Positions 1-8,249 of a stretch of DNA of 64,000 nucleotides are shown here, piece by piece (position 1 is the stretch's first letter; each line of letters begins with the position of its first letter). The position numbers and the translations under genes are program-made. Location: the NCBI RefSeq assembly GCF_936943645.1, contig NZ_CAKZJO010000082.1, positions 1 to 64,000 on the forward strand. The letters run 5' to 3'. The stretch is from an uncultured Bradyrhizobium sp. GTDB lineage: Bacteria; Pseudomonadota; Alphaproteobacteria; Rhizobiales; Xanthobacteraceae. The notes beneath the pieces were generated by a model. The model searched no databases. It was given only the letters and a program-made list of their open reading frames with translations, and was not told the origin of the DNA.

Positions 1-436
1 ACTTCCACAGCGCGATCTTGCCGACGAGGCGCATGAAGCCGGAGATCAGCAGGAAACTCGCGACATAGAGACCGAGGAACTGCGTCGCGAGACAGAACAG
101 GACGGTCGGCACGAACACGGCCGCCACGCGGCGGAGCTGCGCTTGTGTGACGAAAGTCTCTCGCGCTTCCTTGCGCGAGAGGAATGCGGCGATCAGGCCA
201 TAGATGCTGGCCCCGCCAAGGATGACCGAGAGATAGAACGGGAAATAGCCGGGCTGCGGGCCGGTCGCTTCCCAGCCCGCGCCGGTACGCCAATTGTCGT
301 AGCCGAGCGTCACGGCCAGCGCGAGCAGGAGGAGAGAGACGACGACGTCAACAGCGCGAACGCTGGTCACCGCAGGCGAATTATCATCCGGCGCGGTCGG
401 GTCTTCGACGACGATTTCAATATCGGTATTGGACAT
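1..436 (-). CDS. TctB-family small membrane subunit of a tripartite tricarboxylate transporter (partial)
   Basis: The gene runs off the left edge of the window; only the N-terminal 145 or so residues are visible. The ATG at 436 opens an acidic cytoplasmic tail (MSNTDIEIVVEDP), followed by a hydrophobic helix at about residues 28-45, a PQPGYFPFYLS segment and two more hydrophobic stretches. The GPQPGYFP motif after the first helix is typical of TctB, the four-helix small subunit that works with TctA and a periplasmic TctC protein in tricarboxylate or other carboxylate uptake. The TctC gene lies 62 bases upstream on the same strand, as expected for such an operon. The large TctA subunit would be outside the window. 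This gene is too short for the usual ORF cut-offs in this frame because it is truncated. Confidence 0.8.
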   Translation of the reverse strand, partial: MSNTDIEIVVEDPTAPDDNSPAVTSVRAVDVVVSLLLLALAVTLGYDNWRTGAGWEATGPQPGYFPFYLSVILGGASIYGLIAAFLSRKEARETFVTQAQLRRVAAVFVPTVLFCLATQFLGLYVASFLLISGFMRLVGKIALWK

Positions 437-498
437 GATCTCTCGCGGCTAACGTCATCATCTGTCTTCGGTAGCGGGGCAAGGCTAGGGGCGACGGC

Positions 499-1482
499 TC
501 ACGGCGCCGCGAATCCGGCTTCGGTCATGAGCGACTTGTTCAGCGCGTCATCTTGTTCGAGAAATTTGAGCATCTCCTGCCCCTTGAGGAAGATCGGCTT
601 CAGCGCCTGTTTCTCCATGTAGTCCCGGTACTCGGGCGTCTGGGAAATCTTCTGAAACAGGTCGACGTAGAACGCCTGCTGCTCCTGGCTGACCTTGCCG
701 GGCAGGAACATCGCGCGCAGCATCAGATATTGCACGTCGAGGCCTTCTTCCTTGCAGGTCGGAATATCGTTCCACGACTGCGTTTCGGTCACCTTGCCGG
801 TGTAGGAAATTCGTTCCTTGTCGAACACGCAGAGGGCGCGGACCTGGCCGGCGCGCCAGACTTCGAGATTTTCGCTGGGGTTGTTGACGTTGGCTTCGGT
901 GTGGTTGCCGACCAGTTGGGTCGCGGCTTCGCCGCCGGATTTGTACGGCAGGTAGGAAAACTTGGCGCCGGTCTTCTTCTCCATGAAGATCGTGAGCACG
1001 TGGTCCTCGCGTTTGGAGCCGGTGCCGCCCATCTTGAACGGCGCGCTCGCCGCCTTCGCGGCCGCGATGAACTCCTTGACCGATTTTGGACCGCCCACAT
1101 TGTCCCACAGGACGAACTGATCCATCGCCACGACGGCCACAGGCGTGAGATCGCGCCAGTTGAAGGGAATCTTCGCCGACAGCGGCAGCATGTAGATCAG
1201 CGAATAGGCGATCAGCACCTTATTGGCATCGCCATCGCTGGACTTCATGTACATGAGCGCTTCGGCACCGGAGGCCCCACCCTTCAGGGACACCACGACC
1301 GGCGCCTTCATCAAGCCGTTCTTCTGGATCGCCGCCTGCATCATGCGGGCCATCTGGTCCGAAGCGCCGCCGGCGCCCGCCGCAACCACGATCTCGACCG
1401 GTTTCGTCGGCTCCCATGCCTGCGCCGGCGCGGCTCCCGCGGCCAGCAGCAATCCAACGACAGCACTTGTTACCTTGCGCAT
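499..1482 (-). CDS. TctC-family periplasmic solute-binding protein
   Basis: A 327-residue protein, normal length for the Bug/TctC family. Residues 1-22 form a signal peptide ending AQA, followed by WEPTKPVEIVVAAGAGGASD, the start of the TctC fold where the glycine-rich loop binds the substrate carboxylate. The reading frame stays open far upstream, but the ATG at 1482 is chosen because it starts the signal peptide and has a GAGGGA ribosome-binding site just before it. It is co-directional with the TctB gene, so it probably feeds that transporter. Neighbouring aminotransferase and 2-hydroxyacid dehydrogenase genes suggest a small carboxylic acid as substrate, but this is inference; ligand identity cannot be read from the sequence. 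Confidence 0.9.
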   Translation of the reverse strand: MRKVTSAVVGLLLAAGAAPAQAWEPTKPVEIVVAAGAGGASDQMARMMQAAIQKNGLMKAPVVVSLKGGASGAEALMYMKSSDGDANKVLIAYSLIYMLPLSAKIPFNWRDLTPVAVVAMDQFVLWDNVGGPKSVKEFIAAAKAASAPFKMGGTGSKREDHVLTIFMEKKTGAKFSYLPYKSGGEAATQLVGNHTEANVNNPSENLEVWRAGQVRALCVFDKERISYTGKVTETQSWNDIPTCKEEGLDVQYLMLRAMFLPGKVSQEQQAFYVDLFQKISQTPEYRDYMEKQALKPIFLKGQEMLKFLEQDDALNKSLMTEAGFAAP

Positions 1483-1628
1483 ATTCCCTCGCTCCCGTGA
1501 TTTGTCGGCGCTTACGCCCGATGTTCTTGATTGCTCCGCCGGCTTCGCTGACAGAGCCCAGCAGCCGACGGAATTCGCGAAATGATGAATTCGTCGACGG
1601 ACCGGCAAAGCCCGGTCCGCCGATGGCG

Positions 1629-2831
1629 CTACCGGCCCACCACTTTGAGCGGAGCAGGATTGTTGGTTTCGGTCCGGCCTTCGAGGTAGCTCATCGCAGC
1701 CGCCACGCCGCCTGCGCGATGCGGCACGCCGGCGACCGACAGCCCCATCTCGACACCGGTGAGCGCACCGAGCAGCGTCAGCGCATTGCATTCGCCGAGA
1801 TGGCCGATGCGGAAGACTTTTCCCGCGACCTTCGACAGGCCCGAGCCGAGCGACATGTTGTAATTGTCGAGCACGACTTTCCGGAACTGATCGGCATCGT
1901 GTCCCGGCGGCATCAGCACCGCGGTGAGCACCGGCGAGAACTCCGAAGGCTCCTGGCACAGCACTTCGAGGCCCCAATGATTGACGGCAGCGCGGGTTGC
2001 GGCGGCAAGCCGCTGATGCCTGGCGAAGACGTTGGCGAGCCCCTCCTCGAGCAGCATCGCGATCGCCTCGCGCAGGCCGTAGAGCAGATTGGTCGCCGGC
2101 GTATAGGGGAAGAAGCCGTTGGCGTTGGGCTTGAGCATCTCCTCCCAGTCGAAATAGGAGCGCGGCATCTTGTTGGTCTTCGCCGCCGCGCGCGCTTTCT
2201 CCGAGATCGCGTTGAAGCCGAGGCCGGGCGGCAGCATGAAGCCCTTCTGCGAGCAACTGACGCTGACGTCGACCTTCCACTCGTCGTGGCGATAGTCGAC
2301 GGAGCCGAGCGAGGAGATGGTGTCGACCATCAACAGCGCGGGATGCGAGGCGCGGTCGATCGCGGCGCGGATCTCCGCAATGCGGCTGGTCGCGCCGGTC
2401 GAGGTCTCGTTGTGCACGACCATGACGGCCTTGATCGCCCGGGCCTTGTCCTCGGTCAGCCTGGCCTCAATGACGGCGGGGTCCGCGCCACGGCGCCAGT
2501 CGCCGGGCACGAAGTCGACCTCGATGCCGAAGCGGCCGGCCATCTGCCGCCACAGGGTGGCGAAATGGCCGGTTTCGACCATCAGCACCTTGTCGCCCGG
2601 CGACAGCGTGTTGACGATCGCGGCCTCCCAGGCGCCGGTCCCCGACGATGGGAAGATGATGACCGGCCCCTTGGTCTGGAAAATTGTCTGGCTGCCTTCG
2701 AGCACGGCGCGGCCGAGCTCACCGAACTCCGCGCTGCGGTGGTCGATCACAGGCATGTCCATGGCGCGCAGGACGCGCTCGGGGACCGGGCTCGGGCCCG
2801 GAATCTGAAGGAAATGGCGTCCCTGATGCAT
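1629..2831 (-). CDS. Class V aminotransferase, serine/alanine-glyoxylate aminotransferase type
   Basis: A 400-residue PLP-dependent enzyme. The N-terminus HFLQIPGPSPVPERVL and the lysine motif SCSQKGFMLPPGLGF (Schiff-base lysine in SQKG) match serine-glyoxylate aminotransferases, which move the amino group of serine to glyoxylate to give hydroxypyruvate and glycine. VDTISSLGS contains the aspartate expected to contact the PLP ring nitrogen. The frame is open 17 codons further upstream, but ATG 2831 has a GGGAGG site seven bases before it. The gene is transcribed away from a GntR regulator across a 130-base region with an inverted repeat, and towards the TctC/TctB genes, consistent with a regulated uptake and glyoxylate-handling unit. 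Specificity for serine, alanine or another amino donor is not resolved. Confidence 0.88.
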   Translation of the reverse strand: MHQGRHFLQIPGPSPVPERVLRAMDMPVIDHRSAEFGELGRAVLEGSQTIFQTKGPVIIFPSSGTGAWEAAIVNTLSPGDKVLMVETGHFATLWRQMAGRFGIEVDFVPGDWRRGADPAVIEARLTEDKARAIKAVMVVHNETSTGATSRIAEIRAAIDRASHPALLMVDTISSLGSVDYRHDEWKVDVSVSCSQKGFMLPPGLGFNAISEKARAAAKTNKMPRSYFDWEEMLKPNANGFFPYTPATNLLYGLREAIAMLLEEGLANVFARHQRLAAATRAAVNHWGLEVLCQEPSEFSPVLTAVLMPPGHDADQFRKVVLDNYNMSLGSGLSKVAGKVFRIGHLGECNALTLLGALTGVEMGLSVAGVPHRAGGVAAAMSYLEGRTETNNPAPLKVVGR

Positions 2832-2899
2832 GCAAACCTCCCTGGCGGCGGATTCTGGCCGGCTTCGACGGCTATTTTGCATTCATTTTTTGTCCTTTC

Positions 2900-2921
2900 A
2901 ATCGAAATCTGGTATTCGATT
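2900..2921. promoter_or_regulatory. Candidate GntR operator (inverted repeat)
   Basis: A perfect inverted repeat, AATCGAA - 8 bases - TTCGATT, lies in the 130-base gap between the divergent aminotransferase and GntR genes. Size, symmetry and position fit an operator for the adjacent regulator. Binding is inferred, not shown. Confidence 0.5.
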
Positions 2922-2964
2922 GTGAACATCGACGCGACTATTTGAGCAAACTATTGTGCGGCAT

Positions 2965-3714
2965 ATGAAATCCACGATTCCCGACACCGGGGTTCCGATC
3001 GCCCCGCCGGCCGCAAACGGCGGCGACCGCCAGGACAACCGTCACGAGGCCTCGCTTCACGGCGAGATTCTGGCGCGGCTGCGCGACTACGTGGTCGAAG
3101 GCAATATTGCGGAAGGCGCACGCGTCCCCGAGCGGCAGCTCTGCGAGATGCTCGGCATCTCCCGCACACCCCTGCGCGAGGCGCTCAAGGTGCTCGCCGC
3201 CGAGGGGCTGATCGAGCTATTGCCGAACCGCGGCGCACGGGTGCGCCAGCTCAGCCCGCGCGACATCGAGGAGCTGTTCGACGTCATGGCGGGGCTAGAA
3301 AGCCTTGCAGGCCGGCTTGCCTGCGAGGCCATTACGGACGCGGAAATCACCGCAATCGAGCAGTTGCATTACGAGATGTACGGCCACTATTTGCACCGCG
3401 ACATGCACGGCTACTTCCAGACCAATCAGTGCATCCACGAGAGCATCGTCGCGGCCGCCCGCAACGAGACGCTGAAGACCGCCTACGCCAACTTCGCCGG
3501 ACGGATCCGCCGCGTTCGCTACTCCGCCAATTTCGCCCGCAAGCGCCAGCGCTGGGCGGAGGCGATGCGCGAGCACGAGGCGATCCTCGACGCGCTGCGT
3601 CGCCGCGCCGGCAGCGAGCTCAGCGACATCCTGTTCCAGCACCTGCGCAACAAGCGGACGGCGGCGATCGAGCACCTGACCGAGCCGCCGGAGGATGCGC
3701 CAGCCACGCCTTAG
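2965..3714 (+). CDS. GntR-family transcriptional regulator, FCD subfamily
   Basis: About 249 residues. An N-terminal winged helix (from about residue 30) contains VPERQLCEMLGISRTPLREA, the typical GntR recognition helix with SRTPLREAL. The C-terminal helical FCD domain has the family's metal/ligand residues in an alpha-helical setting (DVMAGLESLAGRLA, then an N-x-x-x-H pattern around NQCIHESIVAAARNE). FCD regulators usually sense organic acids. The gene is divergent from the aminotransferase and 105 bases upstream of the 2-hydroxyacid dehydrogenase, so it probably controls both. No clear ribosome-binding site is seen; ATG 2965 is preferred, and GTG 2956 would add three residues. Confidence 0.88.
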   Translation: MKSTIPDTGVPIAPPAANGGDRQDNRHEASLHGEILARLRDYVVEGNIAEGARVPERQLCEMLGISRTPLREALKVLAAEGLIELLPNRGARVRQLSPRDIEELFDVMAGLESLAGRLACEAITDAEITAIEQLHYEMYGHYLHRDMHGYFQTNQCIHESIVAAARNETLKTAYANFAGRIRRVRYSANFARKRQRWAEAMREHEAILDALRRRAGSELSDILFQHLRNKRTAAIEHLTEPPEDAPATP

Positions 3715-3747
3715 GGGCGGTCGGCTTGCTCATTTTGAATTCATAAT

Positions 3748-3769
3748 ATAATCGGTCTGGAACCATAAT
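3748..3769. promoter_or_regulatory. Possible operator/promoter upstream of the 2-hydroxyacid dehydrogenase
   Basis: The AT-rich gap between the regulator and the dehydrogenase holds an imperfect palindrome, ATAAT-CGGTCTGGAACC-ATAAT. It shares the string AATCG..TCTGG with the repeat at 2900-2921. It could be a second site for the GntR protein. The similarity is short and the call is tentative. Confidence 0.25.
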
Positions 3770-3818
3770 GAATAACTCAGCAAGGCTCAGGCCTCGCTGA
3801 GGCAGTCCGGGATCAGGG

Positions 3819-6794
3819 ATGACAAACGCCTCCTCGCTCGAACGGCGCCTGCGCGCGGAAATGACCGGCGATGTGCTGTTCGACAGCTTCAGCCGCGGCC
3901 GCTACGCCACCGACGCCTCGTTCTACCAGATCGTGCCCGCGGGCGTAGCGGTCCCCAAGACCATGGACGAGGCCCTGCGGGCACTGGCGATCGCCCGCGA
4001 GGAGGGTCTGAAGGTCACCCCGCGCGGCGGCGGCACCTCGCAATGCGGGCAGACCGTCAATGACGGGCTCGTGGTCGATCTCTCGAAACACCTCAACAAG
4101 ATCCTGTCGCTCGACGTCGCGGGCCTGACCTGCGTGGTCGAGCCCGGCATCGTGCTCGACGACCTCAACCGCCAGCTCAAGAAGCATGGCCTGTGGTTTC
4201 CGGTCGACGTCTCCACGGCCTCGCGCGCCACCATCGGCGGCATGGCCGGCAACAATTCCTGCGGCGGCCGCTCGCTGCGCTACGGCACCATGCGCGACAA
4301 CACGCTGTCGATGGAGGCCTCGCTCGCCGACGGCACGCTGAGCCGGTTCGGCGAGGTGTCGCGTGACCTCTCGGATAGCGACGCCGGCGACAGCACCCGC
4401 GCCCTGTTCCGCGACATGCTCGATCTCGGTACGCGCGAGGCCGACGAGATCGCCGCGCGCTTTCCCAAGGTGCAGCGCCGCGTCGGCGGCTACAATCTCG
4501 ATGCGCTCACGCCGCGCAACGCCCGCAACAACATGGCGCACCTGCTGGTCGGCTCCGAAGGCACCCTCGCCTTCACCACCAAGGTCGAGCTCAAGCTATG
4601 GCCGGTGATCCGCAACAAGGCACTGGGCGTCTGCCATTTCGGCAGCTTCTACGAGGCGATGGATGCGGCCCAGCACCTCGTCAAGCTGAAGCCGATCGCG
4701 GTCGAGCTGGTCGACCGCACCATGATCGCGCTCGGCCGCGACATCGCGATGTTCAAGCCGATCATCTCCGCCGCCATCAAGGGCGATCCGGACGCCGTGC
4801 TGGTGGTCGAATTCGCGGAAGAAGACCAGGCGGATAATCTGTTGCGCCTCAGACAGCTCTCCGAGCTGATGGGCGATCTCGGCTTCGGCTGGACCAACGA
4901 CACGCGCAAATGGGGCGGCGTGGTCGAGATATCAGAGCCCGCGCTGCAGGCCGGCATCGCCGATTTCCGCGCCGCCGGTCTCAATGTCATGATGTCGATG
5001 AAGCAGGAGGGCAAGCCGGTCTCGTTCGTCGAGGACTGCGCTGTGCCGTTGCCGCACCTCGCCGACTACACCGCGCGGCTGAACGAGGTGTTCGCCAGGC
5101 ACGGCACCAGCGGCACGATGTATGCGCATGCCTCCGAGGGCTGCCTGCATGTGCGCCCCGTGCTGAATTTGAAGCTGGAGAAGGACGTCAAGGCGATGCG
5201 GGCCATCGCCGAGGAGGCCTTCGCACTGGTGCGCGAATACAAGGGCTCGCATTCCGGCGAGCATGGCGACGGCCTGGTGCGCTCGGAATTCCACGAGACC
5301 ATGTTCGGGACACGTCTCGTCGCCGACTTCCGGGAAGTGAAGCAGCGCTTCGACCCCGACGGCGTGCTCAATCCCGGCAAGATCGTCGACGCGCCCAAGA
5401 TGGACGACCGCTCGCTGTTCCGCTTCAAGCCCGACTATCGCGTCGGCGAACTGAAGACGAAGCTCGACTGGTCCGCCTGGCCCGGCGCCGGCGGCGGCTT
5501 CCAGGGCGCGGTCGAGATGTGCAACAACAACGGCGCCTGCCGCAAGCTCGAGGGCGGGGTGATGTGCCCGTCCTACCGCGCCACGCGCAACGAAAAGGAC
5601 GTCACGCGAGGCCGCGCCAACACGTTGCGCCTTGCGATCTCCGGCCAGCTCGGCCCCGATGCGCTCTCGTCCGACGAGATGATGGAGACGCTGAAACTCT
5701 GCGTCTCCTGCAAGGCCTGCCGCCACGAGTGTCCGACCGGCGTCGACATGGCCAAGATGAAGATCGAGGTGCTGGCGGCGCGCGCCGCTTCCCACGGCCT
5801 GACGCTGCGCGACCGGCTGGTCGGATATCTCCCGCGCTATGCCGGCCTTGCAGCGCGCTTTGCGCCGCTTGCCAATTTGCGCAACCACAGCCCGCTGCTG
5901 CGAAAACTGTTCGAGCGCTTTGCCGGCATCAGCGCGCGCCGGGCGCTGCCTGCCTTCCGCAGCGACGTGTTCGTGGCGCCCGCGGAGGCGGTTGGCCCCG
6001 AGACCGGCCGCGAGGTCGTGCTGTTCACCGACACGTTCAACCGCATCTATGAGCGCGAGAACCTCGAGGCCGCATTGCGGGTGCTCGCGGCCGGCGGCTA
6101 TCGCGTGCACATGCCAAAACCGGCGACCGGCAGCCGCCCGCTCTGCTGCGGCCGCACCTTCCTGTCCGCCGGTCTGGTCGATGAAGCGAGATCCGAGCTG
6201 GATCGTCTCGTGGCTGCGTTCGCCCCCTTCGCCGCGCGTGGCGTGCCGATCGTGGGCCTCGAGCCGAGCTGCCTGCTGACGCTGCGCGACGAGCTCGCCT
6301 CGCTGCGCAAGGACAACGATGCCAAGGCGGTCGGCGCGCATGCCCTCACCTTCGAGGAGTTTCTGGTGCGCGAGGCCGAGGCCGGCCGGCTGCAACTGCC
6401 GCTCGGCACAGTCGCCGACAAGGCCGTGGTGCACGGCCATTGCCACCAAAAATCCTTCGGCGCCTTCAAGCCGGTCGAGCAGGTGCTGCGGCTCGTTCCG
6501 GGCCTCGAGGTGGAGACCATCGAGTCGAGCTGCTGCGGCATGGCCGGCGCGTTCGGCTATGGCGCCGACACCTATGACGCCTCGATCGAGATGGCCGAGC
6601 TGTCGCTGCTGCCCGCCGTGCGGCGCGCAGATCGGAATACGCTGGTGGTTGCCGACGGCACCTCCTGCCGCCATCAGATCCACGACGGCGCCCAGCGCGA
6701 AGCCCTTCACGTCGCGCGCGTGCTGGCGATGAGCCTCGATCGCGCCGGGACCCATTCCACCGCTCCAGCTCAAAAGGAAACCGACCATGGCTGA
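3819..6794 (+). CDS. FAD-linked and 4Fe-4S 2-hydroxyacid dehydrogenase (GlcD-GlcF / D-lactate dehydrogenase fusion type)
   Basis: A 991-residue fusion. Residues about 35-270 form a PCMH-type FAD-binding domain (PRGGGTSQCGQTVN; IGGMAGNNSCGGRSLRYG), followed by the FAD-oxidase C-terminal domain with HSGEHGDGLVR. From about residue 560 an iron-sulphur part begins with CNNNGACRK and CVSCKACRHECPTG, then two cysteine-rich CCG-type domains (LCCGRTF; SSCCGMAGAFGYG) as in GlcF. Such proteins oxidise D-2-hydroxy acids (D-lactate, glycolate, D-2-hydroxyglutarate) and pass electrons to the respiratory chain. Neighbouring aminotransferase, GlcG-like gene and GntR/FCD regulator favour glycolate or a related acid, but the substrate is inferred. 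The last eight bases overlap the GlcG-like gene. Confidence 0.85.
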   Translation: MTNASSLERRLRAEMTGDVLFDSFSRGRYATDASFYQIVPAGVAVPKTMDEALRALAIAREEGLKVTPRGGGTSQCGQTVNDGLVVDLSKHLNKILSLDVAGLTCVVEPGIVLDDLNRQLKKHGLWFPVDVSTASRATIGGMAGNNSCGGRSLRYGTMRDNTLSMEASLADGTLSRFGEVSRDLSDSDAGDSTRALFRDMLDLGTREADEIAARFPKVQRRVGGYNLDALTPRNARNNMAHLLVGSEGTLAFTTKVELKLWPVIRNKALGVCHFGSFYEAMDAAQHLVKLKPIAVELVDRTMIALGRDIAMFKPIISAAIKGDPDAVLVVEFAEEDQADNLLRLRQLSELMGDLGFGWTNDTRKWGGVVEISEPALQAGIADFRAAGLNVMMSMKQEGKPVSFVEDCAVPLPHLADYTARLNEVFARHGTSGTMYAHASEGCLHVRPVLNLKLEKDVKAMRAIAEEAFALVREYKGSHSGEHGDGLVRSEFHETMFGTRLVADFREVKQRFDPDGVLNPGKIVDAPKMDDRSLFRFKPDYRVGELKTKLDWSAWPGAGGGFQGAVEMCNNNGACRKLEGGVMCPSYRATRNEKDVTRGRANTLRLAISGQLGPDALSSDEMMETLKLCVSCKACRHECPTGVDMAKMKIEVLAARAASHGLTLRDRLVGYLPRYAGLAARFAPLANLRNHSPLLRKLFERFAGISARRALPAFRSDVFVAPAEAVGPETGREVVLFTDTFNRIYERENLEAALRVLAAGGYRVHMPKPATGSRPLCCGRTFLSAGLVDEARSELDRLVAAFAPFAARGVPIVGLEPSCLLTLRDELASLRKDNDAKAVGAHALTFEEFLVREAEAGRLQLPLGTVADKAVVHGHCHQKSFGAFKPVEQVLRLVPGLEVETIESSCCGMAGAFGYGADTYDASIEMAELSLLPAVRRADRNTLVVADGTSCRHQIHDGAQREALHVARVLAMSLDRAGTHSTAPAQKETDHG

Positions 6795-7215
6795 CCTCAC
6801 GCTCGACACCGCCCGCAAGATCCTCGACGCCGCCTTCGCCAAGTCCGGCGAGCTCAAGCTGAAGCCGCTGGTCGTCACCGTCCTCGACGCCCGCGGCGTG
6901 CTCAAGATCGCTGCGGCCCAGGACGGCACCAGCCTGATGCGTGCCGAGATCGCCCACGGCAAGGCCTATGGCGCGCTCGCGATGGGCATGGGCTCGCGCG
7001 CCCTGTTCCAGCGCGCGCAGGAGCAGGCCTATTTCATCGACGCCGTGAACACCATTGCCAAGGGCGCGCTGGTGCCGGTCCCCGGCGGTGTGCTGATCAT
7101 GGACGGCACCACCCTGCTCGGCGCCGTCGGCGTGTCCGGCGACACCTCCGACAATGACGAGGCCTGTGCGGTGGCGGGCATCCAGGCGACCGGGCTCAAG
7201 GCCAACGCGGGGTAG
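6787..7215 (+). CDS. GlcG/HbpS-family protein (DUF336)
   Basis: A 142-residue protein made of one GlcG/HbpS domain, including the family signatures A.AAQDGTSLMRAEIAHGKAYGA and PGGVLIMDGTTLLGAVGVSGD. The family is small and cytosolic or exported; members bind haem or small ligands and often accompany glycolate or diol/aldehyde oxidation genes, though their reaction is unsettled. The gene overlaps the end of the dehydrogenase by eight bases, so the two are translationally coupled and presumably work together. No signal peptide is seen. Confidence 0.85.
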   Translation: MADLTLDTARKILDAAFAKSGELKLKPLVVTVLDARGVLKIAAAQDGTSLMRAEIAHGKAYGALAMGMGSRALFQRAQEQAYFIDAVNTIAKGALVPVPGGVLIMDGTTLLGAVGVSGDTSDNDEACAVAGIQATGLKANAG

Positions 7216-7218
7216 TTC

Positions 7219-7322
7219 GTCATTCCGCGGCGCGCGAAGCGCGAGCCCGGAATCCATCAGGCAACAGACGACGCGGACAAATGGACTCCGGGCTCGCGCC
7301 AAGCGGCGCGCCCCGGAATGAC
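7219..7322. repeat. Intergenic palindromic repeat (outer arms GTCATTCC / GGAATGAC)
   Basis: A pair of inverted units of about 40 bases separated by a short spacer. The left unit contains CGCGCGAAGCGCGAGCCCGG followed by AATCCAT; the right unit is its inverse with changes (ATGGACTCCGGGCTCGCGCC, then CCCCGGAATGAC). Each unit can fold on its own and the whole can form a long hairpin. Elements of this look are scattered through Bradyrhizobium and Rhodopseudomonas genomes. It follows the GlcG-like gene directly and could act as its terminator. Confidence 0.75.
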
Positions 7323-7338
7323 GGTAGCGCGTAGACAC

Positions 7339-7986
7339 CTACAAGCCCTCGTGCCGCCCGACGGGCAAAACACCCCACCCCTCGGTCAACCGCGGCGCGT
7401 CAAAATATTCGCCTTTACAGAATTTCCGTTTTACCGCATTCTGTCGCCATCCTGATCCCGTGACAAGGGGCGGTCGTACGTCGTCACGAACCGCGGATCG
7501 GGCTGCGGTGGACGCTGGCAGCGCCGTCGCGGATGTGAGACGCAGGGCGGGGCGATGGATTGAGCCGAACCCCGTGAGCGTCCCGCAAGCCGCGTTGTAC
7601 GAACGGCGCTCGATGCCTGCGAAGCCCTTGGGCGAAGACGCCCTGAGGTGGAGCGGGAAGTCTGCGTACGGCAAAACCGTGTGGTCCTGGCCGTCGTTGC
7701 TACGGTCAAGCCCCCGCGAATGCGGCGTCGCTTCAACCGAGGCGCGCCCGCGACTTTCGCGAGGCGACGGAGGCAAGCAGGAACTCGTCTCCGGGGAGAG
7801 CACGCATAAGCCGTCAACCCACTGCGCAGGGAAGGCCGGATGTTTCGGCTGCCCTGGATCGCTCCTGTGCCTTGCGTGTGCATCATTCTTGCACGGGAGT
7901 TTTGCGGGTGCCAGCCGGCACCCGGCCTTCCCTGCGCCCTTTGTTTGAGAGGGCGTGATGAAGAGAGCAAAGCTCGGGCGCAACAC
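7339..7986 (-). repeat. Non-coding dispersed repeat of the type often misannotated as a hypothetical protein
   Basis: A 215-codon minus-strand frame is open here, but it looks like the known spurious ORF family of Bradyrhizobium and Rhodopseudomonas, recognisable by the encoded string TKGAGKAGCRLAP followed by a PAFPAQW segment and many Arg/Ser/Pro residues. Overlapping frames on both strands are equally long, there is no ribosome-binding site, and the composition is not that of a folded protein. I read it as a copy of a dispersed intergenic repeat rather than a gene. Copy number in the genome cannot be seen from one window. Confidence 0.6.
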
Positions 7987-8079
7987 GCCGCGAGAAGGCG
8001 AAGGTGCGTCTGCTGTTTGAGATGCGAATTGGAGATGGAGAGTGTTTCAATGCAGGGCCGCAGAGCGCGTTACGCCATC

Positions 8080-8229
8080 CCGTCACCCTGAGGTGCGCAC
8101 TCAGCGGCGCAACCGCGCCGTTGAGCAAGCCTCGAAGGGCGACGGCCCGGCTGCATCTCGGCCGTTCATCCTTCGAGGCTCCCGGCGCGTTGCTGGTCGC
8201 ATCACACCGCTCGCACCTCAGGATGACGG
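8080..8229. repeat. Nested palindromic repeat
   Basis: The outer arms are CCGTCACCCTGAGGTGCG at 8080-8097 and CGCACCTCAGGATGACGG at 8212-8229, an inverted repeat with one mismatch. Inside lies a second inverted repeat, GCCTCGAAGG at 8129-8138 and CCTTCGAGGC at 8170-8179. The nested arms would give a cruciform or long RNA hairpin just past the end of the enoyl-CoA hydratase gene. No open frame or transposase is associated. The 94 bases between this and the preceding repeat hold nothing recognisable. Confidence 0.75.
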
Positions 8230-8249
8230 ATGACAAGCAGCCCTCGCCT

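Noticed and set aside
499-2280. 593-codon minus-strand frame as one protein
   Set aside because: Only the part from 1482 down is a TctC protein; the upstream residues are the antisense frame of the aminotransferase and have no signal peptide or family match.
4932-6962. 676-codon minus-strand frame opposite the dehydrogenase
   Set aside because: A shadow frame from high GC at third positions; composition rich in Arg, Ala, Gly and His with no motif.
7460-7948. 162-codon plus-strand frame in the repeat region
   Set aside because: It overlaps several equally long frames on both strands within a repeat, with no ribosome-binding site.
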